Shown here: positions 19,809 through 27,191 of the stretch, in pieces | How positions within the stretch are numbered: position 1 is the stretch's first letter | How the letters are laid out: each line of letters opens with the position of its first letter | NCBI RefSeq assembly: GCF_900111685.1 | Contig: NZ_FOHX01000002.1 | Location: 243,744 to 307,743 of the forward strand | Origin: Nonomuraea wenchangensis | GTDB lineage: Bacteria > Actinomycetota > Actinomycetes > Streptosporangiales > Streptosporangiaceae | Direction: 5' to 3' | Length of the DNA: 64,000 nt | Program-made: the position numbers and the translations under genes | The notes under the pieces: generated by a model | Seen by the model: the letters and a program-made list of their open reading frames with translations, nothing else | Databases searched by the model: none | What the model was told of the DNA's origin: nothing

Positions 19809-21365
19809 TCAGTGCGCCTCGGACACGCCGGGCTCCTCGCTGTCGGCGTGCTTGATGTCGGCGCGGCGCAGCGCGACCAGCGCGACGGCGGCCAGCGCCA
19901 GCATGAGCGCCGCGGTCAGGTAGAGCGGCACCTGCATGCCGAGGGTGAACGCGGCCCGGGCCGCGTCGGCGAGCTGGGCGCCCAGCTGCCCCGGCAGGTC
20001 GGCGGCGATCCTGAGCGCCTCGGAGAGAGTCTGGGACGCCGCCGCGGTCTCCGTCTCCGGCACCCCCTGCGGCATCGTGTCCAGCAGCGTCCGGCTGTAG
20101 ACGACGGTGCTGATCAGCCCCATGAGCGCGATGCCCATCGCGGTCCCCAGCTCCAGGCTGGTCTCCGACAGGGCGGAGGCCCGCGCGGACCTTTCCTGCG
20201 GCACGCTGCCGAGCACGATGTCCACCGCCACCGTGGCCACGATCCCGGTGCCCGCGCCCACCAGGATCATCCCCGGCACCAGCACGGCCAGCCCGGAGTT
20301 CACCTGGACCTGCGACATGACCAGCAGGCCGACGGCCATGAGAAGGGGGCCGGCGGCGAAGACCAGACCGGGTCTGGCCCGCTGCGCGAGGTAGCCGGCG
20401 ACCACCGCGGCGACGATCACCCCGACCCCGGCGGGCATCTGCCACAGCGCCGCGGGCAGCGGGCTCAGCATCAGCACCTGCTGCAGGTACGGCGAGGCGA
20501 GGAAGGTCCCGCCGGTGAGGGCGAACATGACCAGCGCGTACCCTCCCACCGCGGTCGCGAAGACCGGCCGGCGGAAGAGGTCGATGTCGATCATCGGGTC
20601 GGCCCGCCGGCGCTGCTGGTACATCAGCGCCACACCGAAGCCGACGCCCCCGATGAGCGCGGCGAACGCCAGGATCGACGGCCCCTCCAGGGCCAGCTGC
20701 TTCAGCCCGTAGATCAGGGGCAGCATCGCGGCCAGCGACAGCACCACGCCGAGCAGGTCGAAGCGGCCCTTGCGGGGGTCCCGGGACTCCGGCAGCACCA
20801 TCGGCCCGGCGACCAGCAGCAGCAGCATGAACGGCACGTTGAGCAGGAAGACGGAGCCCCACCAGAAGTACTCCAGCAGGAAACCGCCCAGCGGCGGCCC
20901 CAGGACCACGCCTCCCGACGAGCCGGCGGTCCAGATGCCCACCGCCATCTTGCGCTGCCCGGGGTCCTGGAACAGCGTGCGGATGAGCGCCAGCGTGGAC
21001 GGCATGAGGGTGGCGGCGCCGATGCCCAGCAGCGCCCGCGCGGCGATCAGCAACTCGGGCGTGCCGGCGTACGCGGCGGCGGCCGAGCCGATTCCGAAGA
21101 GCACGGCGCCGCCCAGCAGCACCCGCCGCCGGCCGATCCTGTCGCCCAACGCGCCCATCGGGATCAGCAGCCCGGCCAGCACGAACGTGTAGATGTCCAT
21201 GATCCACAAGAGTTCCGAGGCGCCCGGCCTGAGCCCTTCGGTGATCCAGGGGACGGCGAGGAACAAGATCGTGATCGAGTTGGACAGCAAGATCACGGGG
21301 AGAGTGAGTACGACGAGACCGAGCCATTCGCGACGGCCCGCGATGGGGGGATTCATCTGCGTCAT
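19809..21365 (-). CDS. DHA2-family MFS drug exporter (14 TM)
   Basis: A 518-residue major facilitator of the EmrB/QacA (14-TM, DHA2) family. Visible hallmarks are motif A-like GALGDRIGRRRVLLGG after TM2, the TM5 motif C-like GGVVLGPPLGGFLLEY, and regularly spaced hydrophobic helices to residue 495. The ATG at 21365 (MTQMNPPIAGR) is preferred; an ATG at 21377 would place the start inside the operator. The predicted role is proton-driven export of the cluster product or another toxic compound, giving self-resistance. It is divergent from a TetR gene with a 61-bp gap holding an inverted repeat, the classic repressor/pump arrangement. Confidence 0.93.
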   Translation of the reverse strand: MTQMNPPIAGRREWLGLVVLTLPVILLSNSITILFLAVPWITEGLRPGASELLWIMDIYTFVLAGLLIPMGALGDRIGRRRVLLGGAVLFGIGSAAAAYAGTPELLIAARALLGIGAATLMPSTLALIRTLFQDPGQRKMAVGIWTAGSSGGVVLGPPLGGFLLEYFWWGSVFLLNVPFMLLLLVAGPMVLPESRDPRKGRFDLLGVVLSLAAMLPLIYGLKQLALEGPSILAFAALIGGVGFGVALMYQQRRRADPMIDIDLFRRPVFATAVGGYALVMFALTGGTFLASPYLQQVLMLSPLPAALWQMPAGVGVIVAAVVAGYLAQRARPGLVFAAGPLLMAVGLLVMSQVQVNSGLAVLVPGMILVGAGTGIVATVAVDIVLGSVPQERSARASALSETSLELGTAMGIALMGLISTVVYSRTLLDTMPQGVPETETAAASQTLSEALRIAADLPGQLGAQLADAARAAFTLGMQVPLYLTAALMLALAAVALVALRRADIKHADSEEPGVSEAH

Positions 21366-21373
21366 GCCCAGAA

Positions 21374-21402
21374 TCATACAAGCGTACAGAACGGACGTAT
21401 GA
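21374..21402. promoter_or_regulatory. Probable TetR operator between the pump and its regulator
   Basis: TCATAC (21374-21379) and GTATGA (21397-21402) form an inverted repeat centred between the divergent MFS and TetR starts, within an AT-rich stretch. A second short palindrome (ATGAT-CGTC-ATCAT, 21415-21428) lies at the TetR start. Confidence 0.5.
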
Positions 21403-21426
21403 ATGAAACGTGCTATGATCGTCATC

Positions 21427-22065
21427 ATGGGACACCGAGAGCAACTCCTTGAGGGCGCGAAGCGGTGCATCGTGGAGCGCGGTTACGCGCACACCACCGC
21501 CCGCCACATCAGCGCCGCCTCAGGGGCCAACCTCGCCTCCATCGGCTATCACTTCGGCTCCAAGGAGGCACTGCTTCGCGAGGCACTCATCGAGATGGTC
21601 CAGGACTGGACCGACCTGTGGCAGATCACCGTCCACAACGACGCGGTGGACCCGCTGGTGGGCTTCGAGAAGACCTGGCAGCAGATCGTCGACAGCTTCA
21701 AGAACAACCGCCCGCTGCTGGCGGCCAACTTCGAGGCGCTCACCATCGCCGAGCACGCGCCGGACCTGCGGGAGAGGCTCGGCATCGCGCTCGCGTCGGC
21801 CGCCGCCCCTGAGGGACTGGCCAAGCTGCTCGGCACGGACGAGGCGCTCGACGAGGAGTCCGCGCGCGCGGTGGGCCGGCTCTACCTCACCCTGCTCCAA
21901 GGGCTGATGGCGCAATGGCTGATCAATCCCGAACTGGTGTCCGTGACCGACCTGACCGACGGGCTGCGCGTGCTCCTCCGACAACCCCCGGTCCATCGGC
22001 GCGGGACCGATCCGTACCCCGTACGTGAGGCACTCGGCACCGCATCTCTGGCGAACAACAGTTGA
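21427..22065 (+). CDS. TetR-family transcriptional regulator
   Basis: A 212-residue protein with an N-terminal TetR helix-turn-helix: EGAKRCIVERGYAHTTARHI, then SAASGANLASIGYHFGSKEALL, where the Y-HFGSKE recognition helix is diagnostic. The C-terminal ligand domain is all-helical and unassigned. I chose the ATG at 21427 (MGHREQLLEGAK) because homologues usually begin just before this helix; an in-frame ATG at 21403 would add 8 residues and would abut the operator. There is no strong ribosome site at either. It is divergent from the DHA2 exporter and probably represses it and itself until the exported compound binds. Confidence 0.93.
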   Translation: MGHREQLLEGAKRCIVERGYAHTTARHISAASGANLASIGYHFGSKEALLREALIEMVQDWTDLWQITVHNDAVDPLVGFEKTWQQIVDSFKNNRPLLAANFEALTIAEHAPDLRERLGIALASAAAPEGLAKLLGTDEALDEESARAVGRLYLTLLQGLMAQWLINPELVSVTDLTDGLRVLLRQPPVHRRGTDPYPVREALGTASLANNS

Positions 22066-22086
22066 GTTGATTCTTGGGGGACTCCT

Positions 22087-22416
22087 GTGTTCCAAATGCT
22101 TCTTTCGTCGGTCACCGCGCCATCCACCCTCGTCGACAACTCCGACATCCCGGACCATTGGACCGGCCGCGACCTGCTGACCTCGGTCATCCTCTGGTAC
22201 GGGCTCGATCCCGTGCTGGCCGCGCAGCGCGCGGAAGAGCTGCTCGGCCCCTGGGACCTGGCCGAGGCGGAGATCACGCCGGTGCGCGAATACTCACCGG
22301 ACATGATCAGGAAGATCAGCCTGCTGGTCACCCTTCTGCCGGAGCCGCAGCCGCTGGCGTTCGACACGCTGCTGAGCGACGCCGGCCACTCCTCGAAGTC
22401 CTGGATGAGCGTGTGA
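22087..22416 (+). CDS. Small protein of unknown function
   Basis: A 109-residue open frame starting at a GTG with a clear GGGGGA ribosome site 5 nt upstream. The mid part (PDHWTGRDLLTSVILWYGLD, then PVLAAQRAEELLGPWDL) looks folded and helical, with no signal peptide or membrane segment. I do not recognise a family. It starts 21 nt after the TetR stop, so it may be cotranscribed with TetR, and its stop abuts the convergent LAL regulator stop with no gap. It could be a small cluster-associated protein. Coding potential is supported by the ribosome site and residue composition only. Confidence 0.6.
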   Translation: MFQMLLSSVTAPSTLVDNSDIPDHWTGRDLLTSVILWYGLDPVLAAQRAEELLGPWDLAEAEITPVREYSPDMIRKISLLVTLLPEPQPLAFDTLLSDAGHSSKSWMSV

Positions 22417-25248
22417 TCAGCGCTCCGTCCCCCCGACCACCCGCCTCGGCTGGCCCACGCCGCGACCCGCCACACGGGACATGTCCGTCTCGCCCAGCCC
22501 CGTGCCCAGGGACAGCTCGGTCGGCAGGTCGGCGCGGCGCTTCACGTTGAGCTTCCGGTACACCCGGGTGAGGTGCTGCTCCACCGTGCTGACCGTGATG
22601 AACAGGCGCTCACTGATCTCCCTGTTGGTGTAGCCGAACGCGGCCAGCGCGGCGACGCGGCGCTCGGCGTCGCTGAGCGCCGCCGCCTCGCCCAGGTCGC
22701 CGCCGCCGTCCTCGTCGCGCGGCTGCAGCCGCGCGGACAGCGGGCCGGCCTCGCACGCCTTGGCGATCTGCTTGGCCCGCCGGGCCATCAACCGCGCCCG
22801 GGTGATGTCGCCGAGCTCCTGGTAGGCGTAGCTGAGATCCGCGTACGCCCAGCCGAGCTCCAGCAGGTCACCGGAGCGTTGCAGCAGCGTCATGGCCTCC
22901 TGCAGCCTCGCCGGCCGTTGCCGCAGCTCGGTGACCGACGCAAGCAGCCGCAACGCCCGGCCGTGCACCCGCGGATGGGTGCCGCCGGGTATGGACAACT
23001 GCTCCGTGATCTTCTGCCGCGCCTCCTCGGCCGCGCCGATCTGCAGGTACGTCCGGGCGATCGCGCAACGCCAGTCCGCGAGCGCGGGGATGTCGAGGTC
23101 CCACTCGCGCAGCAGCTCACCGCACTCGTGAAAGTCGCTCAACGCCGCCCGCGGGCGGTTGGTGGCGAGATAGTAGTCCCCTCTGGCCTGCAGGAAGAGC
23201 GGCCACAGCGTGGTTCGCGACATGTCGCCGGGAACCCCCCGCTTGATGATCTCCGCCGCCTCGTCCAGATCTCCCATGGCGACGGCGGCCCGCAGCAGCA
23301 CCATCAGCGGCAACCCGAGGATCACCCCCCAGCTCGTCCGCGACATCGCGCTCATGGCCTGCCGCGCGTACCGCCGGGCGTCGCCCAGCTCGCCGTGCTG
23401 CACGGCCAGCCACGAACGGATCGCGGCGAGGGCCGCCGTCCACCGTGGCAGCCCGCGTGCCGCCCCCTCGGTGCCGAGTTGCTCGCACCACCGCACCGCC
23501 TCCTGGTAGCGGCCCGTGTGGCTCAGGGCGAGCAGCGCGACGAAGACCGCCTCCGGCTCCGACTCGGCCAGGTTGCAGCTTTCCAGCAACTCCTGGGCGG
23601 CGCCGACGAAGTCCTCCTCGGCCTTGCCCAGCAGCAGGTTGCTCAGCGAGAACTCCCGGCCGGCCGGGCCGGCCTCGCCCACCGGCCCGTCCGCCTCGCC
23701 CCCGACGAACATGCCCGGGAAGATCAACCGGACCCACTCCCGGGTGAAACAGAGCCGGGAGTGCTCCCGTGACGGGCTGTCGCACGGGGGCGCCGTCCAG
23801 TCGTAGACGACGGCCGCGCGGCGGGTCCAGCCGTGCCACAGCAGATATCTGCTGAGAGCGCGGGAGTCCGCGGTCGTGAGCTGACCGCGCCCGTACGCGT
23901 CCTCCAGCGGAGCCAGGAAGCGCAGCGCGCCGGCCGGCCGATGGCACCAGTTCGCCTGGGCCAGCTCGGTCAGCATCGCCGCCCGCGCCGCTTCGTCGTC
24001 GCAGATGAGCCGGGCCAGCTCCAGGCAACTGATCGCGCGGTCCTGGTCGTCGTGCACGAGCGCCACCTGGGCGGCCTCGCGCAGCACCGCCACCATCCAC
24101 GGCTCCGCCTCGGCCGGAGTGGCCGGGCTGGAGGCCAGCAGGTGGTCGGCGATGTCCCCCGGCTCGGCGCCGAGCTGATACATGATGCGCGCCGCCCGCA
24201 TGTACATCACGGACTGCCGGTCCGGGCTCAGATCCCGGAGCACGGCCCTGCGCATCGTCGGATGCCGGAACTGGCTTCCCCGCAGCAGCCCCGCCCCGTC
24301 CAGTGCCTCCAGCGCGGGGAGCACGTAGGCGGGCTTCACGCCGAGCAGTTGCGCCACCGAGCCCGTGCCGGCCGAGCGCCCGAGCAGGGCGACGCCGCGG
24401 GCCGTGTCCAGGATCCGCGGGTCCCAGCGGTGCAGGCAGGACAGGACCGCCTGGTGGAGATGGCGGCCGGCGCCCGGGTGGGAGCCCTCCGGCGACCAGC
24501 CGCCCTGCGCCACGTCCCAGTAGTCCTGCACCATGGCGTGCAGGAGCAAGGGGTTCCCGCCGCTCAGCCGGTGGTACTCCGGTGCCAGCCGGGCGGCGGG
24601 CTCGGTGCCCACCGTGTCCCGGAGAAGTTCCTCCACCCCCGCCGGCGACAACCCGGCGACCCGCGCTATCACGCAGTTGGGCCGCCCGGTGAGCTCGGCG
24701 CTGAACAGCGAGTCCACCGAACGCCGCTGCGCCAGCGAGGTCACGGCCAGCAGCAGCGGCGCGTTCGCCATCCGCCGCTGGATGTAGAGCAGGGCCTGCA
24801 GGCTCGGGCCGTCCGCGTTGTGCACGTCATCGACGGACAGCAGGATCGGCTGCCGTTTGGTGAGCTCCACGAGAACACCGCACAGCCGTGCCGCGACATT
24901 AGTGAGATTCTGTCCGATCAGCACAGGGTCAGGCACCCCGGAGATCCCGTTGACCGGCTCCGGGGCGAGCGTCTGCTCCACTTCGTCGGCCAACTCCGGA
25001 GGCAGCTCGGCAGATCGAAACAACTGTCCGAGAGTCCCCAAGGGAAACATTCGTTCCGCACGCGACCCGGCGCTTTTCATCAGAAGGAACCCGGCCGCGC
25101 CTGCCTCGTTTGCGCAGGTCTGCAGTAACGCACTCTTACCCATGGCGCCGAAACCGGTCATCACCATGACTCCGCCGGTCCCGCCCGCCGCCTTCTCCAT
25201 AAGGTCACGGAAGTTTTCCAGTGCCTCTGCACGTTCGATGAGCTGCAT
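22417..25248 (-). CDS. LAL-type LuxR transcriptional activator, TTA-containing
   Basis: A 943-residue large ATP-binding LuxR regulator. Residues 32-39 form the Walker A GFGAMGKS, and LLSVDDVHNADGPSLQAL carries Walker B. A long TPR-like helical region follows, and the C-terminal LuxR helix-turn-helix is at about 870-930 (LSDAERRVAALAAFGYTNRE, then ISERLFITVSTVEQHLTRVY). The ATG at 25248 has a GGAGG site. The likely role is pathway-specific activation of the macrolactam genes. Codon 41, just after Walker A, is TTA (25126-25128), so translation may depend on the rare leucyl-tRNA bldA, which would tie production to development. Confidence 0.94.
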   Translation of the reverse strand: MQLIERAEALENFRDLMEKAAGGTGGVMVMTGFGAMGKSALLQTCANEAGAAGFLLMKSAGSRAERMFPLGTLGQLFRSAELPPELADEVEQTLAPEPVNGISGVPDPVLIGQNLTNVAARLCGVLVELTKRQPILLSVDDVHNADGPSLQALLYIQRRMANAPLLLAVTSLAQRRSVDSLFSAELTGRPNCVIARVAGLSPAGVEELLRDTVGTEPAARLAPEYHRLSGGNPLLLHAMVQDYWDVAQGGWSPEGSHPGAGRHLHQAVLSCLHRWDPRILDTARGVALLGRSAGTGSVAQLLGVKPAYVLPALEALDGAGLLRGSQFRHPTMRRAVLRDLSPDRQSVMYMRAARIMYQLGAEPGDIADHLLASSPATPAEAEPWMVAVLREAAQVALVHDDQDRAISCLELARLICDDEAARAAMLTELAQANWCHRPAGALRFLAPLEDAYGRGQLTTADSRALSRYLLWHGWTRRAAVVYDWTAPPCDSPSREHSRLCFTREWVRLIFPGMFVGGEADGPVGEAGPAGREFSLSNLLLGKAEEDFVGAAQELLESCNLAESEPEAVFVALLALSHTGRYQEAVRWCEQLGTEGAARGLPRWTAALAAIRSWLAVQHGELGDARRYARQAMSAMSRTSWGVILGLPLMVLLRAAVAMGDLDEAAEIIKRGVPGDMSRTTLWPLFLQARGDYYLATNRPRAALSDFHECGELLREWDLDIPALADWRCAIARTYLQIGAAEEARQKITEQLSIPGGTHPRVHGRALRLLASVTELRQRPARLQEAMTLLQRSGDLLELGWAYADLSYAYQELGDITRARLMARRAKQIAKACEAGPLSARLQPRDEDGGGDLGEAAALSDAERRVAALAAFGYTNREISERLFITVSTVEQHLTRVYRKLNVKRRADLPTELSLGTGLGETDMSRVAGRGVGQPRRVVGGTER

Positions 25249-26052
25249 GGCCCACGCCTCCAGCCAGCCACCCTAGACGTCGTTTCCCGATGTGTAACTT
25301 TCTTTTTCCAGCGGATTACAGCGATCCCCTCGGCGTACTTCCGCCGGGAGAAGGGATTGCGGGGCAGGGTGACACGCAGAGGACAGATGGATATTCGGCC
25401 GCCCAGGTTCTGACGTCGGGATGGTTGGTGCTGGTGCGCGGCCTGGCCGTCGCGGACGATGCGTGCCGGCCGGGGCGGGCCTCCCGCCCTTCCGGCGGCG
25501 GCCCCAGCGTGGCCGCCGCGAGCTTCATCTCGGCTTCGAGGCATGCCGACGACGCCACGGTCCTCTCGTCGGCGCGCCCGTCTCTCTCCCGCACGTGCGT
25601 GCCCCCGCAATCCTCTTCCTCCAGCACGTCATGCTGGAAGAAGGGCATAGAGTGCGATATTTGCCGGAGCATCCGGTTCACCGGCAATTGGCGATGTCAC
25701 TATACGTAGTCACGAGTCCCCCGTCACCCCCGAGGATCGTCCTCCCCTTCCGACGCCACCCTGACAGGCTGCAGATTGTTCCTGCCATGATTCCTAACAG
25801 ACTGGTTGAAGAGGGGATCTGTCGGACAACATGACGGCAGTATATGTGGGTAGATCACTTCTCGACCCCTAACGCCCCCCCTATCTCCCCCCTCTTGTGA
25901 TGAGTCAGATGGGACAACCGGCAGTTATCGTGAGAGTGACGTGAATCCTGCTCGCGTTCAGCGACCCGCACCCGGCGTTCACGGACCGCCTGCGGCGGTG
26001 GTCCCCGCTCGCCCCTGGAAGGGTGATCCCGTCGGGCCGTAGGATCAACCAC
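25249..26052. other. Intergenic region without a convincing gene
   Basis: About 800 bp between the divergent LAL regulator and the acyltransferase-family gene. Several short frames exist on both strands, but none has a ribosome site plus a plausible protein. The local GC content drops in 25280-25340 and 25650-25900, as expected for promoters. I see no tRNA and no strong repeat. Confidence 0.6.
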
Positions 26053-26997
26053 GTGGATCTTGACGAAACCGCCGCCCGGCTCGGGGTGCCCGTCGAGGAC
26101 ATCGATCGTGTGCACCGGCTCGCCGGCGACCGGCCATCGGCTCCGCTGCCCGCCAAGGCCGACGCACCCGCGCTCCTGCACCGGCTCGCGGTCCACCCGG
26201 ACGACGCCGCCGAGATCATGGCGGGCTGGCCCGACCCCGGCTCTCCGCTGTGGACTCCGGAGCTGCGCTGGCTGCTCGACCGCTCGATCGCCCTGGTCCG
26301 CGCCGATCTCGGCGGCCACCTCTGGCTGCCGCCCGGCCCGGCGCTGCCGCGCGAGCGGGGCCCCGCCTGGCGGCACCTCTACGTGTACGCGTACCTGGCC
26401 CTGGTCGACGTCGTCATGACGTACCACCGCGACCACGGCATCGCCGACTCCGTGTCATGGGTGACCCTCGCGGACCTGGGCCGCAACCTCGTGATCGACC
26501 GGCGCATGCGCGGCGAGGGCTGGCCGGTCATGCAGAGCTGGCTGACGCTGCACGCGCGTGGCGTCGTCTACGAGCTGGGCCGGCTGCAACACCACCGCGG
26601 CGGCACCGCCATCGACCTGCACATCCCCGAGACAGGGCCGCTGGGTCCCGAGGCAGTGGAGGCGTCGCTCGACGCGGCCCGCGCCTTCTTCCCGCGCCAC
26701 TTCCCCGACGAGCGCTACACGGAGTTCGCCTGCGGCTCGTGGCTGCTCGACCCACAACTACGCGAGTACCTGCCCGAGGACTCCAACATCGTCCGGTTCC
26801 AACGCAGGTTCGAGCTGGAGCCCTACCAGGAGCCGGAAGGGCAGGACGCCGACGTCGAGGTGCTGCGGTTCGTCTTCCGCACCCTGACCACGCCGCTCGA
26901 CCAGCTGCCGCGCCGCACCGCGCTCCAGCGCGCGATCGTCGACCACCTGAAGGCCGGCCGCCATTGGCGCATCCGCCGCGGCAGCTTTCCTATGTAG
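26053..26997 (+). CDS. NAT_N/GNAT_C acyltransferase-family protein
   Basis: A 314-residue soluble protein matching the actinobacterial acyltransferase-domain family (NAT_N followed by a GNAT-like C-terminal domain). Landmarks I recognise are YVYAYLALVDVVMTYHRDHG, then VSWVTLADLGRNLVIDRRMR, the HARGVVYELGRLQ segment, LDLHIPETGPL-like IDLHIPETGPLGPEAVEAS, and CGSWLLDPQLREYLPEDSNI near residue 240. The substrate is unknown. I prefer the GTG at 26053, which has AGGA 8 nt upstream, over a GTG at 26023. It is probably monocistronic: a hairpin lies downstream and the next gene begins 194 bp later. No link to the flanking clusters is evident. Confidence 0.85.
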   Translation: MDLDETAARLGVPVEDIDRVHRLAGDRPSAPLPAKADAPALLHRLAVHPDDAAEIMAGWPDPGSPLWTPELRWLLDRSIALVRADLGGHLWLPPGPALPRERGPAWRHLYVYAYLALVDVVMTYHRDHGIADSVSWVTLADLGRNLVIDRRMRGEGWPVMQSWLTLHARGVVYELGRLQHHRGGTAIDLHIPETGPLGPEAVEASLDAARAFFPRHFPDERYTEFACGSWLLDPQLREYLPEDSNIVRFQRRFELEPYQEPEGQDADVEVLRFVFRTLTTPLDQLPRRTALQRAIVDHLKAGRHWRIRRGSFPM

Positions 26998-27054
26998 CCT
27001 TCGCGATCGCGCGGCGCGGCGATGCCGGAGGCATGATGAAGGTGCAAGCCGTCA

Positions 27055-27076
27055 GCGCCGCCCACCGACGCGGCGC
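27055..27076 (+). terminator. Possible hairpin terminator after the acyltransferase-family gene
   Basis: GCGCCGC (27055-27061) pairs with GCGGCGC (27070-27076) across an 8-nt loop. Flanking TCA/CTGA bases extend the stem with a bulge. It lies 58 bp past the stop at 26997. Confidence 0.4.
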
Positions 27077-27191
27077 CTGACGCGGGCACGAGTCCGGGCG
27101 ACCGCCGGGCCATCGGCTCTCTCAACAGCGATATCCGCTGCCTTCCTTCCTTCTGGCCTGATGCTCCGTGAGAGAGAGCGAGGTCCACACG

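Noticed and set aside
25290..25834. Several overlapping short open frames in the gap after the LAL regulator
   Set aside because: They contradict one another in strand, lack ribosome sites and show no recognisable protein features.
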